Source: Ruminococcaceae bacterium UBA6857
Lineage (GTDB): Bacteria > Bacillota > Clostridia > Oscillospirales > Acutalibacteraceae
Assembly: GCA_002451715.1 (NCBI GenBank)
Contig: DKDD01000012.1
Coordinates: 1 to 14,807, forward strand
Direction of reading: 5' to 3'
DNA length: 14,807 bases
The position numbers and the translations under genes are program-made. The notes under the pieces are model-generated. The model was not told the origin of the DNA. It saw nothing but the letters and a program-made list of their open reading frames with translations, and made no database searches. This document shows positions 6,227 through 14,335 of the stretch, in pieces (position 1 is the first letter of the stretch; each line of letters starts with the position of its first letter).

Positions 6227-7452
6227 TGTCAAATATTTTAACCGTTTCACAAATTAACACTTATATCAAATCAATCGTCGATTCCGATTACAATCTTAAA
6301 AATATATATGTAAGCGGTGAAGTTTCAAATTTCACCAATCATTACAGAACAGGTCATTTTTATTTCACTCTCAAAGATTCAAATGCCGCAATAAAAGCCG
6401 TGATGTTTCGTTCGGCCGCCGAGCGCGTTCGCTTTGAGGTTGAAAACGGAATGAAAGTTATAATTCGCGGAAACATTTCTGTTTTTGAACGTGACGGTGT
6501 TTATCAGCTTTACTGCGAAGATATGATTCCCGACGGACAGGGCGCATTGAATCTTGCGTTTGAACAGCTCAAGAAAAAGCTTTATGAACAGGGAATGTTT
6601 TCGGATGAACACAAAAAGCCCCTTCCGCAATTTCCGGAAAGGGTTGGTGTAATTACATCACCGACCGGTGCGGCCGTGCATGATATTCTCACTGTTCTTG
6701 AAAGAAGATTTCCGCTTTCCCGGGTTGTTTTTGAACCGGTTGCCGTTCAAGGTGACAGTGCTGCGCCGCAAATTGTTCAGGCAATCGAAAAGTTCAACCG
6801 ACTTAAAGCCTGCGATGTTCTTATCGTCGGTCGCGGCGGCGGTTCGATTGAAGACCTTTGGGCGTTCAACGAAGAAATTGTTGCGCACGCAATTTATGAT
6901 TCGGAAATACCTGTTATTTCCGCCGTCGGACATGAAACCGATTTCACGATTGCCGATTTTGTCAGCGACAGGCGTGCTCCGACTCCGTCCGCGGCGGCTG
7001 AAATTGCCGTTCCGGATTACCGAGAAGTTCTTTATACTCTTGACGGTATGCTCGACCGAATGATGAATGTTGTTCTGTCTGAAATCGGAAGAAAAAAAGA
7101 GCTTTTGAACGAAAGAGAAAAAAGCTTTTCTCTGCTCGGACCGCAAAAACGAATTGAACAGTATTTAGCGTTGTCTCAAATGCTGGAAACAAGAATGAAT
7201 ACTGCGTTTTCGCATGTTTTTTCGCGCCTTTCCGGTGAGGTTGTTTCGTTTGCTTCACGGCTTGAAAGCGTCAGCCCGCTCAAAACGCTTGAACGTGGCT
7301 TTGCGTTTGCTTCCGCAGAAAACGGAGAAAGCATAAAAAGTGTTGCTTCCGTAACCGTCGGAGAAAAAATAAATGTTCGTGTTCTTGACGGTAAACTTAA
7401 GTGTACTGTTGACGAAGTTTTGCCGAATGAAATTGAAAGTCGAAAGGAATAA
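6226..7452 (+). CDS. xseA: Exodeoxyribonuclease VII large subunit
   Basis: This is the large subunit of exonuclease VII, which degrades single-stranded DNA from both ends in complex with several XseB copies. The 408-residue protein shows an N-terminal OB-fold DNA-binding domain (about 5-100, with VSGEVSNF at 29-36 and GHFYFTLKD at 43-51). It is followed by the catalytic domain with GVITSPTGAAVHDI (141-154), VGRGGGSIEDLWAFN (201-215), SAVGHETDFTIADFVSDRRAPTPSAAAE (232-259), a helical region to about 350, and a C-terminal segment with the conserved PLKTLERGFA (351-360). All of these are textbook XseA motifs. ATG 6226 has GGAGAG at 6212-6217 and shares one base with the upstream stop. xseB follows seven bases later. 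Confidence 0.97.
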   Translation: MSNILTVSQINTYIKSIVDSDYNLKNIYVSGEVSNFTNHYRTGHFYFTLKDSNAAIKAVMFRSAAERVRFEVENGMKVIIRGNISVFERDGVYQLYCEDMIPDGQGALNLAFEQLKKKLYEQGMFSDEHKKPLPQFPERVGVITSPTGAAVHDILTVLERRFPLSRVVFEPVAVQGDSAAPQIVQAIEKFNRLKACDVLIVGRGGGSIEDLWAFNEEIVAHAIYDSEIPVISAVGHETDFTIADFVSDRRAPTPSAAAEIAVPDYREVLYTLDGMLDRMMNVVLSEIGRKKELLNEREKSFSLLGPQKRIEQYLALSQMLETRMNTAFSHVFSRLSGEVVSFASRLESVSPLKTLERGFAFASAENGESIKSVASVTVGEKINVRVLDGKLKCTVDEVLPNEIESRKE

Positions 7453-7458
7453 TATATA

Positions 7459-7665
7459 ATGGATACATATAATTTTGACACGGCGCTTTTGCGTCTTAAA
7501 GAAATTACCGAAAGCCTTGAAAGCGGAGAAAATGACCTTGAAATGTCAATGAAACTCTATGAAGAAGGCGTTCATCTTGTTGCTTTTTGCAACAAATCGC
7601 TTGAAAACGCAAAGCAAAAGGTGATTGAACTTTCGGAAATTGCAGGCGGTGAAGACGATGAGTAA
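7459..7665 (+). CDS. xseB: Exodeoxyribonuclease VII small subunit
   Basis: This 68-residue helical protein is the small subunit of exonuclease VII. The pattern FDTALLRLKEITESLESGE (6-24), LEMSMKLYEEGV (27-38) and CNKSLENAKQKV (44-55) is the complete XseB family signature, forming two antiparallel helices. ATG 7459 is preceded by AAAGGA at 7443-7448. It lies directly after xseA, the normal partner arrangement, and its last eight bases overlap ispA. Confidence 0.96.
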   Translation: MDTYNFDTALLRLKEITESLESGENDLEMSMKLYEEGVHLVAFCNKSLENAKQKVIELSEIAGGEDDE

Positions 7666-8539
7666 AAAGTATACAACCGAAGAATATGCTTTTTTAATAA
7701 ACGAAGCTCTTGAAAAAGTTCTTTCAAATTGCGGCGACAACGTTGTTTCCGAAGCAATGAAATACAGCGTGAGAAACGGCGGAAAAAGAATCAGGCCGAT
7801 TCTTGTTTTGGAATTTTGCAGAATGTGCGGCGGAAATATCGAAGAAGCACTTCCGTTTGCCTGTGCAATCGAAATGATTCATACCTATTCGCTCATTCAT
7901 GATGATCTCCCATGCATGGATAACGACGACATGAGAAGAGGACAGCCTTCCTGCCATATAAAATTCAAGGAGCATTTTGCACTTCTTGCCGGCGACGGTC
8001 TTTTGACTCATGCTTTTTCAAGTGTTCTTTCATCCGAAATTGCAAAAAAAGCCCCACAAAAAACTCTCAAAGCACTTTCTGTTCTTGCCGAAGGCGCCGG
8101 AAACAAAGGTATGATCGGCGGACAGGTTATTGACCTTGAAAGCGAAGGAAAAGAAATTGACAGCAACACACTTGAAAAAATGGATAGCTTAAAAACCGGT
8201 GCACTTATAAAAGCTGCAGCCGTAATGGGAGTTATTCTCGCAGACGGTAGCGACGAACAGATTAAAGCTGCAGAAAACTTTGCTTTGAAACTCGGACATG
8301 CTTTTCAAGTTGTTGATGACATTCTTGATGTTGTTGGAAGTGCCGAAGCGCTCGGAAAGCCGATTGGCAGTGATGTTGTCAGCGAAAAATCAACCTATGT
8401 TTCGCTTCTCGGCCTTGAAATGTCACAGATATACGCAAAAAAACTTACCGATGAAGCGCTTGCAAGCCTTTCGGTTTTCGGTGACGAAGCCGAATATATG
8501 CGAGATCTTTCGAAAAAGCTTTTGTCAAGAAGGAATTGA
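7658..8539 (+). CDS. ispA: Polyprenyl (probably farnesyl or geranylgeranyl) diphosphate synthase
   Basis: This 293-residue prenyltransferase condenses isopentenyl diphosphate with allylic diphosphates, supplying precursors for undecaprenyl phosphate, quinones and other isoprenoids. It has GGKRIRP (41-47) for diphosphate binding, the first Asp-rich motif DDLPCMD (82-88) followed by NDDMRRG, GGQVIDL (154-160), KTGALI (179-184), and the second Asp-rich motif DDILD (220-224) with GSDVVSEKSTYVSLLG nearby. The two-residue insertion within the first Asp-rich motif is typical of bacterial IspA. Exact chain length cannot be fixed from sequence alone. The frame is open from 7625, but ATG 7658 with GGTGA at 7648-7652 gives the normal N-terminus. 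It overlaps xseB by eight bases and precedes dxs, the first enzyme of the same pathway. Confidence 0.93.
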   Translation: MSKKYTTEEYAFLINEALEKVLSNCGDNVVSEAMKYSVRNGGKRIRPILVLEFCRMCGGNIEEALPFACAIEMIHTYSLIHDDLPCMDNDDMRRGQPSCHIKFKEHFALLAGDGLLTHAFSSVLSSEIAKKAPQKTLKALSVLAEGAGNKGMIGGQVIDLESEGKEIDSNTLEKMDSLKTGALIKAAAVMGVILADGSDEQIKAAENFALKLGHAFQVVDDILDVVGSAEALGKPIGSDVVSEKSTYVSLLGLEMSQIYAKKLTDEALASLSVFGDEAEYMRDLSKKLLSRRN

Positions 8540-8547
8540 GAAAACTA

Positions 8548-10407
8548 ATGGAATACAGATTGCTTTCTGCTGTAAATTCCCCGTCGGACATCAAAAAAAT
8601 GAACGACAGGGAGCTTAATGAACTGTGCTTTGAAATACGGCAAAAAATGCTTGAAACCGTTTCAAAAAACGGCGGCCATCTTTCGTGTAATCTCGGCGCG
8701 GTTGAACTTACCGTTGCGCTGCATAAGGTTTTTGATTCGCCTTTCGACAGCATTGTTTTTGACGTCGGACATCAGTGCTACGCGCATAAGCTTATAACCG
8801 GACGTTATAAAAACTTCGACACACTCAGAAAAAAAGGCGGAATTTCTGGTTTCTGCCGCCCGAACGAAAGCGAACACGACACGTTTTATTCCGGACACAG
8901 TTCAACCGCCGTCTCTGCCGGACTCGGCGTTGCAACGGCGAACAAGCTTTTGAAAAACGACAACTATACCGTTACCGTTATCGGAGACGGATCGTTCACC
9001 GGCGGAATGGTTTATGAAGCGCTCAACAACGGCGGAAGGAGCAAAACAAGGCATATTATTATTTTGAACGACAATAAAATGTCAATTTCGGAAAACGTCG
9101 GTGCTTTTGCAAAGTATCTTGCCGTCATTCGTTCAAAGCCGGGATATTATAACTTCAAAGCTTCGACAGAACGAACACTCAATAAAATTCCGAGCGTCGG
9201 AAAAAAGATCACCCAAAGGCTTTATGACTTAAAAACAGACATTAAAAACAAACTTTATTCGCAAAGTACATTTTTTGAGGATCTCGGATACAGATACATG
9301 GGTCCTATTGACGGCCATGATATAACCGTTCTTGTTGATGCACTTGAAGCGGCAAAAAAAGTTAATGCTCCCGTTTTGCTTCACGTTAATACGGTTAAAG
9401 GCAAGGGATATAAATTTGCTCAGGAAGATCCAAGCCGCTTTCACGGTGTCGGTCCTTTTGAACTTTCAACGGGAAAAACAAAAGCGCCGTCCGACTGCTT
9501 TTCCGATAAACTCGGTGAATATCTTTGCAAGTATGCGCCCGACAACGGAAAAATCTGTGCAATAACGGCGGCAATGGGGGTTGGAACCGGGCTTGAATCG
9601 TTCAGAAAAAAGTTTCCGGACAGATTTTTTGATGTCGGCATTGCCGAAGAACATGCCGTAACTTTTGCAAGCGGACTTGCAAAAAAAGGAATGCTTCCTG
9701 TTTTTGCGGTTTACTCAACTTTCTTCCAGCGCTGCTATGATCAGCTTGTGCATGATGTTTCGCTTCAAAAGCTGAAAATAATTTTTGCAATTGACCGCGC
9801 CGGCTTTGTCGGTGAGGACGGCGAAACACACAACGGACTCATGGACGTTGCTTTTCTTTCAACGATACCCGACATAATTGTGTATTCTCCGTGCTGCTAC
9901 AGATCGCTTGAAGCTGACATCAACAATGCGATCAATGCCGATAAGGTCTCGGTTGCGGTAAGATATCCGCGCGGAAAACAGGATGAAAACGTTTCGGTTT
10001 TAAAATATAACTGTGTTGAATATTCAACTTACGGAAACGAAGAGGCTGATATTTGCATTGTTACATACGGAAGAGTTACCGGCCGGGCAATTAAAGCCGT
10101 TGATATACTTTCAAAGTGCGGAAAATCGGTATTTTTGATTTCAATCAACCGAATTAAACCTCTTCCGGAAGAAGTTATTGAACTTATCAAAAACAAAAAA
10201 GAAGTCTATTTCTTTGAAGAGGGAATCAGAAGCGGCGGAATCGGCGAAAGAGTCGGTCTCAGGCTTCTTGAAGAAGGCTTCGGCGGAAAATATAAGCTTA
10301 CTGCCGTGCCTGACTGTTTTGTCAGCCAGGCAACTGTTGATGAACTTTTGGAACAATACTCTCTTGATGAAAACGGAATAGTGAAAACAATAAGCGAGGA
10401 AAAATAA
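8548..10407 (+). CDS. dxs: 1-deoxy-D-xylulose-5-phosphate synthase
   Basis: DXS condenses pyruvate and glyceraldehyde 3-phosphate using thiamine diphosphate, the first step of the MEP isoprenoid pathway. The 619-residue product contains GGHLSCNLGAVELT (42-55), DVGHQCYAHKLITGR (72-86), the thiamine-diphosphate motif GDGSFTGG (146-153) with LNDNKMSIS (173-181), YRYMGPIDGHD (248-258), and the catalytic Glu region VGIAEEHAVTFA (363-374; Glu367 by alignment). It also has DRAGFVGEDGETHNG (416-430) and a C-terminal transketolase domain. Length and motif order are normal. ATG 8548 is used, nine bases after the ispA stop. The nearest purine-rich site, AGAAGGA at 8528-8534, is rather far, and the frame is open from TTG 8536. 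Adjacent ispA makes this an isoprenoid pair. Confidence 0.97.
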   Translation: MEYRLLSAVNSPSDIKKMNDRELNELCFEIRQKMLETVSKNGGHLSCNLGAVELTVALHKVFDSPFDSIVFDVGHQCYAHKLITGRYKNFDTLRKKGGISGFCRPNESEHDTFYSGHSSTAVSAGLGVATANKLLKNDNYTVTVIGDGSFTGGMVYEALNNGGRSKTRHIIILNDNKMSISENVGAFAKYLAVIRSKPGYYNFKASTERTLNKIPSVGKKITQRLYDLKTDIKNKLYSQSTFFEDLGYRYMGPIDGHDITVLVDALEAAKKVNAPVLLHVNTVKGKGYKFAQEDPSRFHGVGPFELSTGKTKAPSDCFSDKLGEYLCKYAPDNGKICAITAAMGVGTGLESFRKKFPDRFFDVGIAEEHAVTFASGLAKKGMLPVFAVYSTFFQRCYDQLVHDVSLQKLKIIFAIDRAGFVGEDGETHNGLMDVAFLSTIPDIIVYSPCCYRSLEADINNAINADKVSVAVRYPRGKQDENVSVLKYNCVEYSTYGNEEADICIVTYGRVTGRAIKAVDILSKCGKSVFLISINRIKPLPEEVIELIKNKKEVYFFEEGIRSGGIGERVGLRLLEEGFGGKYKLTAVPDCFVSQATVDELLEQYSLDENGIVKTISEEK

Positions 10408-11223
10408 GTGACTGAAAAAGCAAGACTTGATGTGGCTCTTTTTGAAAAAGGCTTTGCCGAAAGCCGCGAAAAAGCAAAAGCTCTGATAATGGCCGGGCAG
10501 GTTTATGTCAACGGCAACAAAGTTACAAAAAGCGGCGAAAGCATTAAGCCCGACGACAACATTGAAGTTCGGGGCGAAAAAATGCCGTATGTCAGCCGCG
10601 GTGGATATAAGCTTGAAAAAGCAGTAAAGGAGTTCGGCCTTACGCTTGACGGGGCGATTTGTATGGATATCGGCGCTTCAACCGGCGGTTTTACCGACTG
10701 CATGCTTCAAAACGGGGCGGTAAAGGTTTATTCGATTGATGTCGGCTACGGACAGCTTGCGTGGAAACTTCGCACCGATGAAAGAGTTGTAAACCTTGAG
10801 CGGACAAATTTCCGCCATGTTACGAAAGAAGTTATACCCGAAGAGATTGACTTTGCAAGCGTTGATGTCTCTTTTATTTCGTTGAAGCTTATTATTCCTG
10901 TAATGAAAGAGCTTTTGAAAGACGGTGGAAAGGCGGTTTGCCTTATTAAACCACAGTTTGAAGCAGGAAGAGAAAAGGTTGGAAAAAAAGGCGTTGTGCG
11001 TGAACTTTCAACGCACATTGATGTTGTTGAAGAAATTAAAAATTTTGTTCTTGAAAACGGCTTTTCGGTTCTTAACCTCGACTTTTCGCCGATAAAAGGA
11101 CCACAGGGCAATATTGAATACCTTATTTATATTCAAAAAGACGAAAAAAGCGAAAACTTTGTAACTCTTCCGGTTAATACAATCGTTGAAAATTCCCACA
11201 TACAACTGGGAGGTGCAAAATGA
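10408..11223 (+). CDS. tlyA: TlyA-family rRNA 2'-O-ribose methyltransferase
   Basis: TlyA-type enzymes methylate cytidine ribose in 16S and often 23S rRNA; the Bacillus homologue is YqxC. The 271-residue protein has an N-terminal S4 RNA-binding domain (RLDVALFEKGFAESREKAK, residues 6-24, and GQVYVNG, 30-36). An FtsJ-like methyltransferase domain follows, with SAM motif DIGASTGGFTDCML (87-100). The putative K-D-K-E catalytic set is Lys68 in SRGGYKL, Asp153 in SVDVSFISL, Lys181 in LIKPQFE and Glu237 in GNIEY. The start is GTG 10408, immediately after the dxs stop, with GCGAGGA at 10394-10400. Older annotations sometimes call this family hemolysin A, which is unlikely to be its role. The end overlaps nadK as ATGA. 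Confidence 0.94.
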   Translation: MTEKARLDVALFEKGFAESREKAKALIMAGQVYVNGNKVTKSGESIKPDDNIEVRGEKMPYVSRGGYKLEKAVKEFGLTLDGAICMDIGASTGGFTDCMLQNGAVKVYSIDVGYGQLAWKLRTDERVVNLERTNFRHVTKEVIPEEIDFASVDVSFISLKLIIPVMKELLKDGGKAVCLIKPQFEAGREKVGKKGVVRELSTHIDVVEEIKNFVLENGFSVLNLDFSPIKGPQGNIEYLIYIQKDEKSENFVTLPVNTIVENSHIQLGGAK

Positions 11224-12077
11224 AATTTGTTTTCCATGTGAATCTTACAAGAACACACGCTTATGAAGTTACCTGCAACGTTATTGAAGAACTTAAACGT
11301 CTCGGCGGCATTATTTATATGCCTCTTGAACATAAAGAACATTTTAAAAAATATGGTATCGAATTTACCGATAATGACACTGCTGTTTCGAACTGCGATG
11401 TTTTGATTGCAATAGGCGGCGACGGAACGTTTATTCACGCCGCTCATGATGCGGCAAAATATGATAAGGAAATTCTTGGAATTAATGCCGGAAATCTCGG
11501 CTTTCTTGCCGGACTTGAAAAGCAGGAACTTCATCTTCTTTCAAATCTTACCGAAAAAAAGTATGAGATTGACAAAAGAATGATGCTGTGCGCCGAACAT
11601 TATATAAACAATGAACTCGTCAGCAAAAATTATTGCCTGAACGATGTTGTTATTGCGCGCGGAATTTCAATGCGTATGTGTGATATCAATCTTGTCTGCG
11701 ATCAAAAGAAATCGTATACCTATCACGCCGACGGATTGATCGTTGCAACGCCTACGGGTTCAACGGCATATTCGCTTTCGGCAGGCGGGCCCGTTGTTGA
11801 TCCTTCAATTGAAAGTATAATCACGACGCCGATTTGCACCCATTCACTTTTTTCACGGTCGATTATTTTCAGGCCGGAAAGCAGAATTGAACTTTCGGTT
11901 TCAAACTGTGAACTTTGCATTCCGCTTCTCAGTTGTGACGGCGAATCTGCAATCGAAATCACACCGGAAAGCAAAATACTTGTCAGACGTGCTCACAGAA
12001 ATTCGAAAATTATAAGAATAAAGGCCGACAGCTTTACAGATATTCTTTCAAGCAAGCTGATCGAACGCCGCGTTTAA
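11220..12077 (+). CDS. nadK: NAD kinase
   Basis: NAD kinase phosphorylates NAD to NADP. The 285-residue protein has the diagnostic GGDGT (66-70), INAGNLGFLAGLE (88-100), LNDVVIARG (140-148; Asp in place of the more usual Glu of the NE motif), and the glycine-rich block DGLIVATPTGSTAYSLSAGGP (171-191). It ends with the DGESAIEI strand and the KIIRIK segment. ATG 11220 has a strong GGGAGGT at 11208-11214. It overlaps tlyA by four bases and is followed by argR after 12 bases. In Bacillus subtilis this slot between tlyA and argR holds no nadK, whereas the insertion is common in clostridia. Confidence 0.95.
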   Translation: MKFVFHVNLTRTHAYEVTCNVIEELKRLGGIIYMPLEHKEHFKKYGIEFTDNDTAVSNCDVLIAIGGDGTFIHAAHDAAKYDKEILGINAGNLGFLAGLEKQELHLLSNLTEKKYEIDKRMMLCAEHYINNELVSKNYCLNDVVIARGISMRMCDINLVCDQKKSYTYHADGLIVATPTGSTAYSLSAGGPVVDPSIESIITTPICTHSLFSRSIIFRPESRIELSVSNCELCIPLLSCDGESAIEITPESKILVRRAHRNSKIIRIKADSFTDILSSKLIERRV

Positions 12078-12089
12078 AGGAGATTTAAA

Positions 12090-12539
12090 ATGAAAAGAAA
12101 CAGACATGAAGCAATTCTTGCGCTTGTTGAAAAAGAGGAACTCGGAACTCAGGATGAACTCATGACCCGTTTGCATGAGCTTGGCTATAATGTTACTCAA
12201 GCAACGGTTTCGCGCGATATAAAGGCGCTGAAACTTATAAAATCTCCGGTTGAAAACGGTCGATATAAATATTCCGCGGCGAAAAACGAGAACGAAGACA
12301 TGTCGCAAAAATTTCTTTCTATTCTCATTCACTCGGTTACCGGTGCCGATTACGCCGGTAATATGGTTGTTGTCAAGTGTATTTCCGGAATGGCCGGAGC
12401 TGCCTGCGAAGCGGTTGACAATCTTCTTGAAAAAAACGTTGTCGGAACACTCGGCGGCGAAAACACATTCTTTGTTTTGTGCCGCGACGAAAAGGCGGCC
12501 GAAGAGTTTTGTGAAAAAATCAAGGGATATATTTCTTGA
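12090..12539 (+). CDS. argR: Arginine repressor family regulator ArgR (AhrC-like)
   Basis: ArgR/AhrC is a hexameric winged-helix regulator that represses arginine biosynthesis when arginine is bound. The 149-residue protein has the N-terminal DNA-binding domain with the hallmark TQATVSRDIKAL (36-47) and a C-terminal oligomerisation and effector domain (about 74-149). The effector loop reads GTLGGENT (119-126), where family members typically have GT-x-x-GDDT; the two Asp residues that contact arginine are here Glu and Asn. The preceding loop ISGMAGAACEAVDN also lacks the usual Pro-Gly. The co-effector response may therefore differ. ATG 12090 has AAAGGAG at 12076-12082. Location before recN is conserved in Firmicutes, and the gene may regulate remote arg genes. 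Confidence 0.92.
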   Translation: MKRNRHEAILALVEKEELGTQDELMTRLHELGYNVTQATVSRDIKALKLIKSPVENGRYKYSAAKNENEDMSQKFLSILIHSVTGADYAGNMVVVKCISGMAGAACEAVDNLLEKNVVGTLGGENTFFVLCRDEKAAEEFCEKIKGYIS

Positions 12540-12553
12540 AATTAACTATTTTG

Positions 12554-12590
12554 AAAGGACTGCTGACGGACATTTTCAGCCGGATTTATT
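12554..12590 (+). promoter_or_regulatory. Unusual recN translation-initiation leader with small hairpin
   Basis: No Shine-Dalgarno lies at normal distance before recN ATG 12591. AAAGGA occurs at 12554-12559, 31 bases upstream. Between them GCTGA (12562-12566) can pair with TCAGC (12576-12580), leaving a nine-base loop. Folding would shorten the effective spacer to about 12 bases. The stem is only five pairs, so this is a suggestion rather than a demonstrated structure. Confidence 0.3.
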
Positions 12591-14267
12591 ATGCTGACAG
12601 ATTTAAAAATTGAAAATGTTGCCGTTATTAAAAAGGCAGACATTTTCTTTGAAGACGGATTAAATATTCTTACCGGTGAAACAGGCGCAGGTAAGTCAAT
12701 TGTAATTGATTCAATAAACGCCGTACTCGGTGAGCGTACATCAAAAGAACTTGTTCGCGACGGTGAAAAGGGCGCAAAAGTAACCGCATTTTTTGAAAAC
12801 ATATCGCAAAATGTTAAAGATGTCCTCGCCGATCTCGACATTGAACAGGAAGAGGACGGAACACTTCTGATAAGCCGAACGGTAACTGCTGACGGAAGAA
12901 GCTCCTGCAAAGTTAACGGACAGCCGCTCACGGCAACAATGCTCAAACGGCTCGGTCATGAGCTTATCACAATTTGCGGTCAGCACGACAGTCAAAAGCT
13001 TCTTCAAAGCGAAAGTCATATCGAATATATCGACGCACTTGCAAACTGCAAAGGTCTTCTTGAAGAATACCGTGGTCTTTATCATAAGATGCTTCGCCTT
13101 AAAAGAGAAGTTAACGCACTTGAAACCGATGAAACCGACAAGCAAAATCGTCTTGATTTTCTTGAATATCAGATAAATGAACTTGAAAATGCGAATATAA
13201 CAGTCGGAGAAATAGCAAGCCTTAAAGAAGAAAAGCTTCGCATTCAAAACCGCGAGAAAATTATGCAAAATCTTTATTCCTGCTATTCACTTCTTGCCGG
13301 TGACGAAAACACGGCGGGACTTGTCGATAACTTATATGCGCTAAGTTCTTTTCTTGCTCAATTGAGTGATTATCACAGCGAGTTTTCGCCTTACGTCAAT
13401 TCGGTTACCGATTTTAAATATGAACTTGACGAATGTCTTTCCGATGTTTCGACGGAAATTGAAAAGCTTGGCGAATCCGATGAAAGTATTGACGGTATTG
13501 AAGAAAGACTTGATGTTTTGTACCGACTTTCAAAAAAATACGGCAATACGGAAGAGGAAATGCTTGCTTCCCTTGAAAAAGCAAAAAACGAATATGATTC
13601 AATTGCTTTTTCCGACGAAAGAAAAGCGGAACTTTTGCAAAAACTTGCTGCAATCGAAAAAGAAGTTTTCGACCTCGGCTGCTTGATATCCGATCATCGA
13701 AAAGCCGCAGCGTTAAGATTTGAAGCGCAGGTTTCAAACGAACTTGCTTTTCTCGATATGCCGCACGCGCGTTTTTCTGTTGATTTTCAAGACAGAGAAC
13801 CTTATGAAAACGGACTTGATGAAGTTGAATTTTTGTTCAGCGCAAACGCCGGGCAGGAGGAAAAGCCGCTTTCAAAAATTGCTTCCGGCGGCGAACTTTC
13901 AAGGGTAATGCTCGCAATCCGCTGTGTGCTTACAGACAGCACGGACGAGGGCACGATGATTTTCGATGAGATTGACACCGGTGTCAGCGGACGCGCTGCG
14001 CATAAAATTGCCGCAAAGCTTCGCGAAGTATCAAAAGGAAAACAGGTCATCTGCGTAACCCACCTTGCTCAGATTGCCGCATTTGCCGATAATCATCTTC
14101 TTATCGAAAAGAAAACCGATGACGAAGAAACAATAACCAAAGTCAAAAAGCTTGATGGTGAAGAAAGAACATATGAACTTGCAAGAATAATCGGCGGTGA
14201 CGTGATTACACAGTCAACGCTGAATTCCGCACAGGAACTTATTGATTTTTCTCGCTCTTCTTCTTGA
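12591..14267 (+). CDS. recN: DNA repair protein RecN
   Basis: RecN is an SMC-like ATPase that acts early in recombinational repair of double-strand breaks. The 558-residue protein begins LTDLKIENVAVIKKADIFFEDGLNILTGETGAGKS, shown here with Walker A GETGAGKS at 29-36, followed by VIDSINAVLGER. It has the QHDSQ loop (131-135), a helical coiled-coil arm (about 155-380) broken by a short central segment, the ABC signature ASGGELSR (431-438), Walker B TMIFDEID (455-462), the D-loop TGVSGRAA, and the VTHLAQIAAFAD segment (489-500). The length is normal. ATG 12591 gives the canonical N-terminus, although it lacks a close ribosome binding site. It is the last gene of the nusB transcription unit. No terminator follows; the next promoter begins within its stop codon. 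Confidence 0.96.
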   Translation: MLTDLKIENVAVIKKADIFFEDGLNILTGETGAGKSIVIDSINAVLGERTSKELVRDGEKGAKVTAFFENISQNVKDVLADLDIEQEEDGTLLISRTVTADGRSSCKVNGQPLTATMLKRLGHELITICGQHDSQKLLQSESHIEYIDALANCKGLLEEYRGLYHKMLRLKREVNALETDETDKQNRLDFLEYQINELENANITVGEIASLKEEKLRIQNREKIMQNLYSCYSLLAGDENTAGLVDNLYALSSFLAQLSDYHSEFSPYVNSVTDFKYELDECLSDVSTEIEKLGESDESIDGIEERLDVLYRLSKKYGNTEEEMLASLEKAKNEYDSIAFSDERKAELLQKLAAIEKEVFDLGCLISDHRKAAALRFEAQVSNELAFLDMPHARFSVDFQDREPYENGLDEVEFLFSANAGQEEKPLSKIASGGELSRVMLAIRCVLTDSTDEGTMIFDEIDTGVSGRAAHKIAAKLREVSKGKQVICVTHLAQIAAFADNHLLIEKKTDDEETITKVKKLDGEERTYELARIIGGDVITQSTLNSAQELIDFSRSSS

Positions 14268-14292
14268 CATTTCGATATAATATATGTATTAT
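14264..14292 (+). promoter_or_regulatory. Near-consensus sigma-A promoter of tyrS
   Basis: A perfect TTGACA at 14264-14269 is followed after exactly 17 bases by TATTAT at 14287-14292. The -35 box includes the recN stop codon (TGA 14265-14267). Transcription would start near 14299, leaving a leader of about 37 bases. A TATAAT at 14276-14281 lies six bases after the -35, too close to be its partner. Confidence 0.82.
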
Positions 14293-14335
14293 GTAACAGC
14301 GGTTTAACACTTTAAAACATAACGGAGGAAAAACA

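Noticed and set aside
6658..7146. A 162-codon open frame on the minus strand
   Set aside because: It is the complement of the conserved catalytic part of xseA. It has no ribosome binding site or recognisable family.
7625..7657. Upstream start for ispA inside xseB
   Set aside because: The extra 11 residues are not part of the family and ATG 7658 has its own ribosome binding site and a natural overlap with xseB.
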